Source: an uncultured Pelagibacteraceae bacterium
GTDB lineage: Bacteria; Pseudomonadota; Alphaproteobacteria; Pelagibacterales; Pelagibacteraceae
DNA: 57,476 nucleotides
Assembly: GCA_913050185.1 (NCBI GenBank)
Contig: CAJXBA010000005.1
Span: 1-57,476 of the forward strand
Reading direction: 5' to 3'
Shown here one piece after another: positions 34,950 through 42,982 of the stretch. Numbering within the stretch: the first letter of the stretch is position 1; each line of letters begins with the position of its first letter. The notes under the pieces were generated by a model, which did not search any database, had not been told where the DNA came from, and saw only the letters and a program-made list of their open reading frames with translations. A program made the translations under genes and the position numbers.

Positions 34950-35900
34950 ATGTCTAAAAATTTGGTAGTAAGAATTTCTAATGGTTTCGGTAATCAAATG
35001 TTTTTGTACGCTGCTGCCTATGCTTTTTCTAAAAAATTAGGCTATACTTTATTAATTGATGATGAGACTGGCATAAAACACGATATAAAAAAAAGACAAA
35101 AAAAGAGAAAATTAAATTGGAAACCCAACTACGAATTGGAAATATTCAACCTTAATTCTAAAATTGCTGAAAAAAAATATAAATTTTTAAATGCAGAAGG
35201 TGAAATTAAGAGAAAATTTTTAAAATTTACTGATAAATTTACTAAAAAAAAAAATTTTTTGATAGAAAAAAAAGATAATAATAAAAGAACGTCTTATTCT
35301 AACGAATATTTAGTTCAAAAATACAAAGATACAATTTATTTTGAAGGTTATTTTGAATCGGAAATCTATTTTAAAGAATATAGAAACGATTTATTAAAAG
35401 AATTTTCTTTTAAATCTGTTCCTGACATAAAAAATAATACTTTTAAGAAAATAATTGACGACGACAATGTGGTCTCTATAGCTATTAGAAGAAGAAGATT
35501 TACAGAGATTGAGGGTGAGGACGAAGATAAAACAAAGGTACAAAAAAGCGGCGACTTTGAAAATATAACCGTTAATTATATATACAGAGCGATAGAGTAT
35601 TTTAAATTAAAAATTAAAAATCCCAAATTTTTAATTTGGTCCGATAATTTTGAAAATTTAGGCAATTATTTTGATCCTCATATATATACTTTTGTTGAAA
35701 ATGATAGTGAAAATAAGATTCTTCTAGATTTTTTTTTAATGTGCCAATGTAAATATTTTATTGTTGGTCCTACTACTTTTCATTGGTGGGCGGCGTGGCT
35801 ATGCAATAATGATAAAAAGGTCATTGTACGTCCAAAAGATATAGAATTAAATATGTCATCAAATATAAATTTTTGGCCGGATTCATGGACTAAAATTTAA
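34950..35900 (+). CDS. GT11-like (alpha-1,2-fucosyltransferase family) glycosyltransferase
   Basis: The N-terminal motif VVRISNGFGNQMFLYAAAYAFSKKLG is the GT11 donor-site hallmark. A later IFNL, the IEYFKLK...FLIWSDNFE block and the C-terminal FFLMCQCKYFIVGPTTFHWWAAWL match the family. The usual HxRRGDY strand reads SIAIRRRRFTE here, so the first His and the Gly-Asp are replaced. 316 residues. It may transfer fucose or a related deoxysugar with altered donor binding. Confidence 0.85.
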   Translation: MSKNLVVRISNGFGNQMFLYAAAYAFSKKLGYTLLIDDETGIKHDIKKRQKKRKLNWKPNYELEIFNLNSKIAEKKYKFLNAEGEIKRKFLKFTDKFTKKKNFLIEKKDNNKRTSYSNEYLVQKYKDTIYFEGYFESEIYFKEYRNDLLKEFSFKSVPDIKNNTFKKIIDDDNVVSIAIRRRRFTEIEGEDEDKTKVQKSGDFENITVNYIYRAIEYFKLKIKNPKFLIWSDNFENLGNYFDPHIYTFVENDSENKILLDFFLMCQCKYFIVGPTTFHWWAAWLCNNDKKVIVRPKDIELNMSSNINFWPDSWTKI

Positions 35901-35921
35901 TTTAATATCTTTTGAATAAAT

Positions 35922-35953
35922 TTGACACTTTGTAAAGTTTTATGAAATATTAT
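35922..35953 (+). promoter_or_regulatory. Possible promoter before glycosyltransferase B
   Basis: In the 76-nt gap there is a perfect TTGACA (35922-35927) and a TATTAT (35948-35953), but spaced 20 nt apart, which is long. It could give glycosyltransferase B its own transcript. Confidence 0.25.
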
Positions 35954-35976
35954 TTTAGGTAATAAATTTTTAATAT

Positions 35977-38130
35977 ATGAAAATTTCAATTCTTTTACCA
36001 TACAAGGAAAATTTTTCTCCAACCTATGCTGGTGCTGTATCATTATTTATAAAAGATACTGTAAAATTAAGTAAATTCAAAAACGATATAACAATCTTCG
36101 GTAATACAGCCTTAAAAAGTACATATAGACTTAATTACAAGAATATAGAATTGAAAAAAAAAATAATTCAAAGTGGTAGCAAATTATATGTTAACGAATT
36201 TCTAAAGTTTGAAAAAAAACATCCTTCTGATTTGATAGAAATTCATAATCGTCCAAATTATTTTCACCAAATATTTGAAATGAATCCAAAAAAGAAAATA
36301 ATTTTATATTTTCATAACGATCCTTTAACTATGTCGGGATCAAGATCAGTGAAAGAGCGCAAAGAATTGTTGTTAAACACTACTAAAATTATTTTTAATA
36401 GTCATTGGTCTAGAAAAAGATTCCTAGAAGGTGTGAGTGGCTTATTTGTTAACTCAGAAAAATTAAATGTTATTTATCAATCCACTAACCCTGTACAAAT
36501 AAATTTAAAAAATAAAAAAAAATGGATTACATTTGTTGGTAAATTAAACCGAGCAAAGGGTTATGATTTATTTGGAAAAGCAACTTTAAAAATATTGAAA
36601 AAATATAGTGACTGGAAGGCTATAGTTATAGGCGACGAACCAAGATCAACTCTTTCTTTTAAGCATAAAAGATTAGATGTAATGGGTTTCATAAATCATA
36701 ATAGAGTTTTAAAGATTTTTGAAAAAACTAGTATTGCAGTGGCATGCTCAAGATGGGATGAGCCGTTAGGAAGAACAAGCTTAGAAGCTAGCAGTAGAGG
36801 TTGCGCTACAATAATTAGCAATAAAGGTGGTTTACCTGAAACGGTTACGCACGGAGTTATTATAAAAGAATTGAATGTTGATTCAGTTTATTCGGCTATT
36901 AAAAAATTAATTGAAAATAATAAATTGAGGTATGAACTGCAAAAACTTTCTATAAAAAATTTTTTTCACACAAACAAATTAAGTTCTGAAAAAATTGATG
37001 ATTATAGAGATAGTTTGCTAAAATCAAAAATTTTAAAAAATTATTTTAAAATAAAAATCCCAAGAACTTTACGAATATTACATGTTACTAATTTTAACGA
37101 GCGTCATGATGGTAGACTTTTTTTTAATACTGGAAGAAGACTCAATAACGGATTCATAAGACTTGGTCACAGCGTTTTAGGATTTAGTGACAGGGATATA
37201 GTTAAACATTATAGAAGTATCAAAGATTATACAGGATCTAATACTTTGAATCAAAAATTAATCAATACAGTTTACAATTATAAACCAGATATATTAATTC
37301 TTGGTCACGCTGATCAAATCAAACCTGAGACATTATCTTATATAAAGGAAAACTATAAAAATATAAAAATAGCTCAATGGTTTCTTGACTCATTTGGTGT
37401 TTCCGCAAATAATGTAGGTCCCAACTTCCTAAAAAGAAATAAATCAAGAATTTTAGATAAAATAGAATTTACGGATGCCAATTTTGTCACCACATCACCA
37501 GATGTTTTGAATTTCTTACCAAAAAATAAAATTACATTATTCATGCCAAATCCAGCTGATCCTTCTTTTGAGATTCTGAAAAATTATGAAAATGACCAGT
37601 GTTCTATGGATGTGTTTTTTGCTTTAAGTCACGGAGTTCACAGAGGCACTTTGAAAAAAGGAAAATATGATGAAAGAGCTGATTTTGTTAATAGGTTAGT
37701 TGAGAGAACACCTAATGTGAAGTTTGATCTTCATGGATTTAATAATAATCAACCGATATGGGCAGATTCATTTTTAAAATCAATTTCTAATGCAAAAATG
37801 GCGGTTAATTTGAGTAGGGGAGATCCCATAAAATATTATAGTAGTGATAGAATAGCTCAATTGGTAGGTAATGGTTTACTAACTTTCATTCATGATCGAA
37901 CACTTTATAATAATTTTTTTTCTGAAAATGAAATAATATTTTATAACAATTTATCTAATCTTTCAGAAAAAATTCAAAAATTTGCAAGAGATGACAAGAA
38001 AAGAAAAAAAATCGCTAAAAATGGTAGATTGAAATACATGAAATATTTTAATTCTACCATTGTAGCTGATTATATAGTTAATAATACTTTGGGCATAAGT
38101 TATAAAAAAAATAAATATTTATGGGAATAA
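35977..38130 (+). CDS. Double-domain glycosyltransferase B (paralogue of A)
   Basis: 717 residues with the same two-module plan as the 29975 gene: ILLPYKENF start, FVGKLNRAKGYDLFGKA, the E-x7-E motif EPLGRTSLEAS, RGCATIISNKGGLPE. The second unit carries LRILHVTNFNERHDGR, PDILILGHADQ and KMAVNLSRGDPIKYYSSDRIAQL. The two proteins match clearly along their full length (more strongly in the GT4 motif region), so they arose by duplication. Here the second unit keeps FNERHDGRLFFN, changed in A to FDEKNNHRLFN. Probably adds a different sugar of the same polymer. Confidence 0.85.
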   Translation: MKISILLPYKENFSPTYAGAVSLFIKDTVKLSKFKNDITIFGNTALKSTYRLNYKNIELKKKIIQSGSKLYVNEFLKFEKKHPSDLIEIHNRPNYFHQIFEMNPKKKIILYFHNDPLTMSGSRSVKERKELLLNTTKIIFNSHWSRKRFLEGVSGLFVNSEKLNVIYQSTNPVQINLKNKKKWITFVGKLNRAKGYDLFGKATLKILKKYSDWKAIVIGDEPRSTLSFKHKRLDVMGFINHNRVLKIFEKTSIAVACSRWDEPLGRTSLEASSRGCATIISNKGGLPETVTHGVIIKELNVDSVYSAIKKLIENNKLRYELQKLSIKNFFHTNKLSSEKIDDYRDSLLKSKILKNYFKIKIPRTLRILHVTNFNERHDGRLFFNTGRRLNNGFIRLGHSVLGFSDRDIVKHYRSIKDYTGSNTLNQKLINTVYNYKPDILILGHADQIKPETLSYIKENYKNIKIAQWFLDSFGVSANNVGPNFLKRNKSRILDKIEFTDANFVTTSPDVLNFLPKNKITLFMPNPADPSFEILKNYENDQCSMDVFFALSHGVHRGTLKKGKYDERADFVNRLVERTPNVKFDLHGFNNNQPIWADSFLKSISNAKMAVNLSRGDPIKYYSSDRIAQLVGNGLLTFIHDRTLYNNFFSENEIIFYNNLSNLSEKIQKFARDDKKRKKIAKNGRLKYMKYFNSTIVADYIVNNTLGISYKKNKYLWE

Positions 38131-38155
38131 TAATCAATATTACACCCTCATAAAA

Positions 38156-39028
38156 ATGTTTTCAGTAATAATACCCACATTTAACAACATAGATTATTTA
38201 AAAATTTGCTTAAAAAGCCTCAAAAAAAACTCGAAATTTGATAACGAAATAATCCTTCACGTTAATGAAGGAATTGATGGTACATTAGATTTTGTTAAGA
38301 AGAATAAAATAAACTACTCACATTCGCATCAGAATATTGGATTATGTTCATCCGTTAATATTGCTGCTGAAAAAATTTCAACGGATTACATCATTTATGG
38401 CCATGATGACATGTATTTTTGTCCCGATTGGGACGTTGCATTTGAAGAAGAGATAAATAAAATAGGACATAATTTTTTTTACTTATCAGGAACAATGATT
38501 CAACCATTAAACGGTCACATTCAACTAAATTGCGGTAAAACTCATAGTGATTTTGATGAAAAAAAACTTTTATCCGAATATAAATCACTTAATTACCACG
38601 ATTTTCAAGGTACACATTGGTCGCCACATCTTATTCATAAAGATGTCTGGAACAGTGTGGGAGGATTGAGTGAAGAGTTTAATCCAGGCATTGGATCTGA
38701 TCCAGACCTTAATATGAAATTATGGAAAAAAAATGTTAGAATTTTTAAGGGCCTATCTAATAGCAGAGTTTATCATTTTGGATCTATATCTTTAAGAAAA
38801 AAAAAATCTTTAAAAAGAAATAGAGGATCTAAAATTTTCTTAAAAAAGTGGGGTATAAGTGTTAGTTTTTTTTTAAAATATTATTTGAATGGTAGTGAAT
38901 ATGAGTTTAACAAATGTATAATAACCAAAAAGTATACAGGTCCATTAAAGAATCCCAAAATATCTTTTTTTTACTTGATTGAATTGCTCTTCTGTAAATT
39001 AAATTATATCTACAATAAATATTTTTAG
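38156..39028 (+). CDS. Family 2 glycosyltransferase
   Basis: GT-A fold: FSVIIPTFNNIDYLKICLKSL at the N-terminus, the metal-binding DxD-like region YGHDDMYFCPDWD, and WNSVGGLSEEFNPGIGSDPDLNMKLWK near the acceptor loop. 290 residues, with a positively charged and partly hydrophobic C-terminus that may bind the membrane. It is the last plus-strand gene of the cassette; its stop lies directly beside the recombinase stop on the other strand. Confidence 0.88.
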   Translation: MFSVIIPTFNNIDYLKICLKSLKKNSKFDNEIILHVNEGIDGTLDFVKKNKINYSHSHQNIGLCSSVNIAAEKISTDYIIYGHDDMYFCPDWDVAFEEEINKIGHNFFYLSGTMIQPLNGHIQLNCGKTHSDFDEKKLLSEYKSLNYHDFQGTHWSPHLIHKDVWNSVGGLSEEFNPGIGSDPDLNMKLWKKNVRIFKGLSNSRVYHFGSISLRKKKSLKRNRGSKIFLKKWGISVSFFLKYYLNGSEYEFNKCIITKKYTGPLKNPKISFFYLIELLFCKLNYIYNKYF

Positions 39029-39961
39029 TTATATTTTAATTTTGTTTAGTGCATTGTTTTTAAATAAATTAGCTTCTTGAATATAACGTCTAACCATTTG
39101 TGTCGTTTTATGTCCAGTCATAGTCATTATACTTCTTTCGTCAGCCCCAAACTCTGCAGAAACAGTAGCAAATCCTGATCTAAGACTATGACCAGAATAT
39201 ACATTAGAGTCTAAGCCAGCGATTGAAGCATATTTTTTAACTAATAATGCAACACTTTTATCCGAAATGTTAAATATTAAGCCAGTTTTTATTCTTGATA
39301 TTTCTAACCATTTTTTTAGCCAGGTAACTGGACAAAAATTTTTATTTTCGAAGTAGGGAAGGGCTTTAATCATACCTTCTCCTGATTGGTCAGTTTTTGA
39401 TTTTTTGATAAATATTTTTACTCCTTCAGTGACAAATTCTAAATCTTCATAATTTATAGAAACTAATTCTGATCTCCTGAAGCCCCCAGCAAATCCTGTT
39501 AGAATAATAGCTTTATCTCTTGCTGTTCTTTCTTCGTCTAGTTTGCCGTTATAGGTATTAACTTCATTTATAGATTTAATTATTTCTTTTAACTCATTGA
39601 TAAGTATAGGCTTTTTAGATTTTTGATAACTTCCCATTTTCCTTCTGATGCCCATTAAATTTTCAATTATAATTGGATGTTTAGTGTCAATGTAAAGTCC
39701 TTTTAATCGATGTATGACCGTAATTGAAGCTATTCTACGCTTTAAAGTGCTCATTTTGCTATTTGATGAGAGATGCGTCAGATATAAGGATACGATTTTT
39801 GGTTCCGTTGGAAGTGATTTGAAGCCATTTTTGACGCAAAAATTTGTAAAATCTTTAAAATCTGATTTATAAGCACGAATAGTGTTGTTAGCCTTAGATA
39901 ACTTAAGATTAGTAATAGTTTCTAACTCTATAGATTTTAGATCTGTAACTAATTCATTCAT
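39029..39961 (-). CDS. Tyrosine recombinase/integrase
   Basis: Cuts and rejoins DNA at specific sites. An N-terminal core-binding (SAM-like) domain spans residues 20-100 (NTIRAYKSDFKDFTNFC). The catalytic domain has Arg in GGFRRSELVSI, Lys in IKKSKTDQ, the HSLRSGFAT box, GHKTTQMVRR and the nucleophile Tyr in RRYIQEA. 310 residues, without an arm-binding domain, so it is closer to Xer/Cre-like simple recombinases than to lambda integrase. Its promoter contains a palindrome (39971-39995) that could be its site. Confidence 0.93.
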   Translation of the reverse strand: MNELVTDLKSIELETITNLKLSKANNTIRAYKSDFKDFTNFCVKNGFKSLPTEPKIVSLYLTHLSSNSKMSTLKRRIASITVIHRLKGLYIDTKHPIIIENLMGIRRKMGSYQKSKKPILINELKEIIKSINEVNTYNGKLDEERTARDKAIILTGFAGGFRRSELVSINYEDLEFVTEGVKIFIKKSKTDQSGEGMIKALPYFENKNFCPVTWLKKWLEISRIKTGLIFNISDKSVALLVKKYASIAGLDSNVYSGHSLRSGFATVSAEFGADERSIMTMTGHKTTQMVRRYIQEANLFKNNALNKIKI

Positions 39962-39970
39962 TCCATTATT

Positions 39971-39995
39971 TTCCGATAACCATTAATTATCGGAA
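39971..39995. promoter_or_regulatory. Palindrome: candidate recombinase core site or operator
   Basis: A perfect inverted repeat of 9 bp, TTCCGATAA and TTATCGGAA, separated by 7 nt (CCATTAA). The inner ends ATAA...TTAT are those of Xer dif sites. It lies just downstream of the recombinase -10 and overlaps the predicted start of transcription, so it may be an operator, a recombination site, or both. I saw no second copy in the window. Confidence 0.6.
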
Positions 39996-39996
39996 C

Positions 39997-40025
39997 TATA
40001 TAATTCAGAAATTTTATGATGTCAA
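39997..40025 (-). promoter_or_regulatory. Recombinase promoter
   Basis: On the minus strand, a perfect TTGACA (40025-40020), a 17-nt spacer and TATATA (40002-39997) lie about 35-60 nt before the recombinase ATG. It is one of the best sigma-70-like promoters in the window. Confidence 0.6.
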
Positions 40026-40034
40026 GAAATGAAT

Positions 40035-40040
40035 TATAGT
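40035..40040 (+). promoter_or_regulatory. Candidate -10 for the cupin-like gene
   Basis: TATAGT ends 10 nt before the ATG at 40051; the -35 region is weak. It is divergent from the recombinase promoter, so both share the palindrome-containing spacer. Confidence 0.3.
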
Positions 40041-40050
40041 AACCTTAAAT

Positions 40051-40464
40051 ATGTTTGCTAATAGAAAACGAGTTATATTAGACAGAGGTCCAAGCTGGCC
40101 AAATTATCAAACTGCAAAACCATTTGTAATAGGATATTACCCTCTTATCAGACGTAAACCTAAGTGGTTTCCATTCAATGTTTTCATACATAAGCTTCTA
40201 AAGAGTGATTTAGGAGACTTGCACGACCACTATTGGACATATATTACCACAATCCTTAAAGAAGGCTATTGGAAAAGAACAGAAAATGGTACTTTTTGGA
40301 GAAAACCGGCATATGTCGGCTTTAGAAGATACAACTGTAAACATAGTATCAAGATGCCTGATGGTAAGTGCGCTTGGGCCTTATTGTTTGTAGGTTCTAA
40401 AAGAGAGACAAAATTACACTCCAAATACTCAAAAAAACCTTCTAATGATTCTAAAAGGAACTAA
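40051..40464 (+). CDS. Cupin-like protein, function unknown
   Basis: A 137-residue protein with the pattern KSDLGDLHDHYWTYITTILKEGYWKR, then RRYNCKHSI and ALLFVG. This HDH...W...L..GYWE...H arrangement resembles small cupin-fold proteins found in phages and marine bacteria, but the family's usual C-terminal WGF-type end is replaced by a basic tail. The enzyme activity is unknown. It is divergent from the recombinase and overlaps the alkyltransferase gene by 20 nt, so the two are probably cotranscribed. Confidence 0.6.
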   Translation: MFANRKRVILDRGPSWPNYQTAKPFVIGYYPLIRRKPKWFPFNVFIHKLLKSDLGDLHDHYWTYITTILKEGYWKRTENGTFWRKPAYVGFRRYNCKHSIKMPDGKCAWALLFVGSKRETKLHSKYSKKPSNDSKRN

Positions 40465-40720
40465 ATTTCAAATAAAAGTGTGGGAATATCTTAAAACTAT
40501 ACCTAAAGGTAAGGTAAAGACCTATAAACAGGTCGCTATAGGCATAAATAAGCCTAAAGCAGCTCGTGCTGTAGCGAATGCATGTGCTAAGAACCCCTAT
40601 GCCCCTAAAGTACCCTGTCATAGGGTTATTAGGTCGGACGGTACATTGGGTGGCTTCTCTAGTCCTGGAGGGACAAAAACCAAGAAAAAACTCCTAAAAA
40701 AGGAAGGTTTTTCGCTCTAA
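40445..40720 (+). CDS. Short O6-alkylguanine-DNA alkyltransferase (MGMT C-terminal domain only)
   Basis: Has the DNA-binding and active-site domain of O6-methylguanine-DNA methyltransferase: FQIKVWEYLKTIPKGKVKTYKQVA, ARAVANACAKNPYAPKVPCHRVIRSDG with the acceptor cysteine in PCHR, and GGFSSPGGTKTKKKLL. At 91 residues it lacks the N-terminal ribonuclease-like domain of Ogt/Ada. Similar short forms are seen in bacteria. The intact cysteine argues for repair activity rather than the inactive alkyltransferase-like type. Confidence 0.88.
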   Translation: MILKGTKFQIKVWEYLKTIPKGKVKTYKQVAIGINKPKAARAVANACAKNPYAPKVPCHRVIRSDGTLGGFSSPGGTKTKKKLLKKEGFSL

Positions 40721-41224
40721 AAGTTAGCATTATCAACATTTTTTTCGCATTAGTTCCTTATTCTGTTCATTTTCTTTAGATTCCCCTTTCAGTTGCTTTG
40801 TATAAGAGTATATCTCTAAATAAACACCCTGTATGGCCGTTTAAACACTATATGCATTAGACGCAATCCTTGTAGATCATTCCCTTTTTAATCACAATTT
40901 TCATGCTATACTTGTGAATCAAAGCTTTATTTATACTGTTTTTCTTATGTTTTTATTGAATTATTAAACTGATATCGATTATTGAAATAACATGCATTTT
41001 CGCTAACATTTTAATTGTACCCTGCCCCATCAATTTATCTTTAAAAATCAATAGCTTAATTTATAATTTAATATCTTTATTTTGCTTTATGAAATATTAT
41101 GTCTATTATTTATCTATATAATAAATAACTTTAAGTTATCTTATATATACAATAAAAACAATAAGTTAACATATATACTTAATGTAATACTTTATTATAT
41201 AATACACAAAATAATACTTATTAA
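40721..41224. other. Gene-free 504-nt region
   Basis: No frame in this stretch shows a recognisable protein and no tRNA fold is seen. It is very AT-rich towards the right, with an imperfect direct repeat (taagttatcttatatatac at 41132-41150, taagttaacatatatac at 41162-41178). It lies at the right end of the recombinase group, between convergent genes, and may be decayed DNA of a mobile element. Confidence 0.5.
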
Positions 41225-42079
41225 TTAAAGAGGTCTTGCCAGCTTAGTATTTTCTCTTAAAGTTATATATAAACCGCTCAAAATAATAATAAACAAACCT
41301 AAAAAGGTCCTTTTGTCAGGAAAGTCCATGAAGAAGTAATATCCTAATATGACATTAGTAATGATCACAAAATAACCAAATGGCGCCAGTTTGGATGCAT
41401 CTGCATATCTAAGAGACAATATTAGAAATAAATGACCTAGACATGCGAATATACCCATTAATGACAATAATGACCATTGATTAAAAGAAGGATTAATCCA
41501 AACAACAGGAACTAGAAACGAGCCAAATATTAGCCCTACTACACCTGTTAATAATAAAGTTAATAAAGGATTATCAGAGCTGTGTAATTTACGAGTAATA
41601 ATAAGATAAATACCATAAAAACAACCTGTTCCTAATGCAGCAATACTTGCTAAGTTAAAATCAATAAAACCAGGTCTAATTACAATTAAACTTCCTATAA
41701 AACCAACTATTACAGCAGACCATCTTCTAATACCTACTTTTTCGTCTAAAAAGATAGGAGATAAAGCTGTAGTAATTAATGGTGCCACAAATGCAAGAGT
41801 TAAAGCTTTTGCCATTGAAATTATAGAAATAGAGTAAAAAAATAATACATTTGCAAAAAACAAAGTTAAACCTCTTAAAATTTGTAACTTGGGTTGACTA
41901 CTCCAAGTCAATTTCTTTCTAAAGAAAAAAAACATAAAGGGTAAGGTAAAAAATACAGTAAAAAAATACCTTGCCCATGTAATTTGAAAAAAAGATAAAT
42001 CAGAACTCAAATATTTAGCAATAGTATCCATGAAGGGTAATATTGCCCATGCTAATAAATTATAAAAAATTGCTTTCAC
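41225..42079 (-). CDS. EamA/DMT-family transporter
   Basis: Ten hydrophobic helices in two EamA repeats, with the first repeat carrying AFVAPLITTALSPIFLDEKVGIRRW and the second FVIITNVILGYYFFMDFPD. Such proteins export metabolites or take up small organic compounds; the substrate cannot be told. 284 residues, typical; starts with GTG. It is the last gene of the minus-strand transporter operon, 2 nt after the AEC gene. Confidence 0.88.
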   Translation of the reverse strand: MKAIFYNLLAWAILPFMDTIAKYLSSDLSFFQITWARYFFTVFFTLPFMFFFFRKKLTWSSQPKLQILRGLTLFFANVLFFYSISIISMAKALTLAFVAPLITTALSPIFLDEKVGIRRWSAVIVGFIGSLIVIRPGFIDFNLASIAALGTGCFYGIYLIITRKLHSSDNPLLTLLLTGVVGLIFGSFLVPVVWINPSFNQWSLLSLMGIFACLGHLFLILSLRYADASKLAPFGYFVIITNVILGYYFFMDFPDKRTFLGLFIIILSGLYITLRENTKLARPL

Positions 42080-42081
42080 GG

Positions 42082-42981
42082 TTAATTAAAATATTTTAAG
42101 GCAATGAATACTACAATTATTAACGTAAAGAATGACAAAAATGTAGATAATGCAACAGTACTTGCAATACTATCAGATATTTTTTTAGGGGAATAAATTT
42201 TAGCAATTAAATAAGTTAAAACAGCTGATGGCATTGAAGCTTGTATAAACATAACGCCAGCTTCTATACCGCTAAGATTAAAAAATTGAACAAATCCAAA
42301 GCCAACCAGCGGGCCTAATAAAACTCTGACCAAAGAATAAAGTAGAGTTTCTTTAAATGAAAAAACTTTTATCTTTGATAGAGCAACTCCTAAAGACATA
42401 AGAACCAAAAAAATTGTTGAATACCCAATAAGGAAAGTTGCATTTTCTATAAATTTAGGTGCTGGAATTTTGAAATAGACAAAGAATAATGAAATTAAAA
42501 GTGCGTAAACTGGTACACACGTCAATAACGGTTTTATAGAAAATTTTCTACTGGCTAGTAAGATGTTGATACTAAAATGAGAAACTAAAATCACAGCCGT
42601 AGCAGATGTTGCTATTGCTAATCCCATATTTCCATACGCGAACAAGCATAAAGGCATTCCCATATTTCCAGTATTTGGAAGTATCAAAGGAGGAAGAAGT
42701 CTATAAATGTCTTTATTTAACAACTTTAATAAAATTATTCCTATGATAGAAAATAGAGCTACATAAATAATCATGTAGTAAGAAAACCTAATAAATATAT
42801 CAAAATTTATATTCGATAATGTTAATGAATAAAAAATTATACAAGGTAAGCCGATATTTCCTGAAAAATTTGTAATGAATTTAGTATCAAATTTAGGGTC
42901 TTTTTTTCCATACCAGTAACCGATTCCTATAGTTAAAAATACAGGAAATAGAACATCAAAAAGCTTAGTTAAAAGATCCAT
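42082..42981 (-). CDS. AEC-family (auxin efflux carrier-like) transporter
   Basis: Ten predicted helices with the AEC repeats: FPVFLTIGIGYWYGKK at the start, LILPNTGNMGMPLCLF in the middle and AGVMFIQASMPSAVLTYLIAKIY near the end, the paired cross-over motifs of the family. Bacterial members move malate, malonate or other organic acids; the substrate here is unknown. 299 residues. One base separates it from the SbmA-like gene. Confidence 0.88.
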   Translation of the reverse strand: MDLLTKLFDVLFPVFLTIGIGYWYGKKDPKFDTKFITNFSGNIGLPCIIFYSLTLSNINFDIFIRFSYYMIIYVALFSIIGIILLKLLNKDIYRLLPPLILPNTGNMGMPLCLFAYGNMGLAIATSATAVILVSHFSINILLASRKFSIKPLLTCVPVYALLISLFFVYFKIPAPKFIENATFLIGYSTIFLVLMSLGVALSKIKVFSFKETLLYSLVRVLLGPLVGFGFVQFFNLSGIEAGVMFIQASMPSAVLTYLIAKIYSPKKISDSIASTVALSTFLSFFTLIIVVFIALKYFN

Positions 42982-42982
42982 T

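Noticed and set aside
40445-40720. Alkyltransferase gene as a truncated pseudogene
   Set aside because: Although it lacks the N-terminal domain, the PCHR cysteine and all DNA-binding motifs are intact and it has its own start, so a short functional form is more likely.
29975-40720. Phage-defence system
   Set aside because: No restriction, toxin-antitoxin, helicase-nuclease or CBASS-type genes are seen; the contents are glycan synthesis and a recombinase.
40721-41224. CRISPR array or tandem repeat in the gene-free region
   Set aside because: Only one imperfect repeat pair; no regular repeat-spacer pattern and no cas gene in the window.
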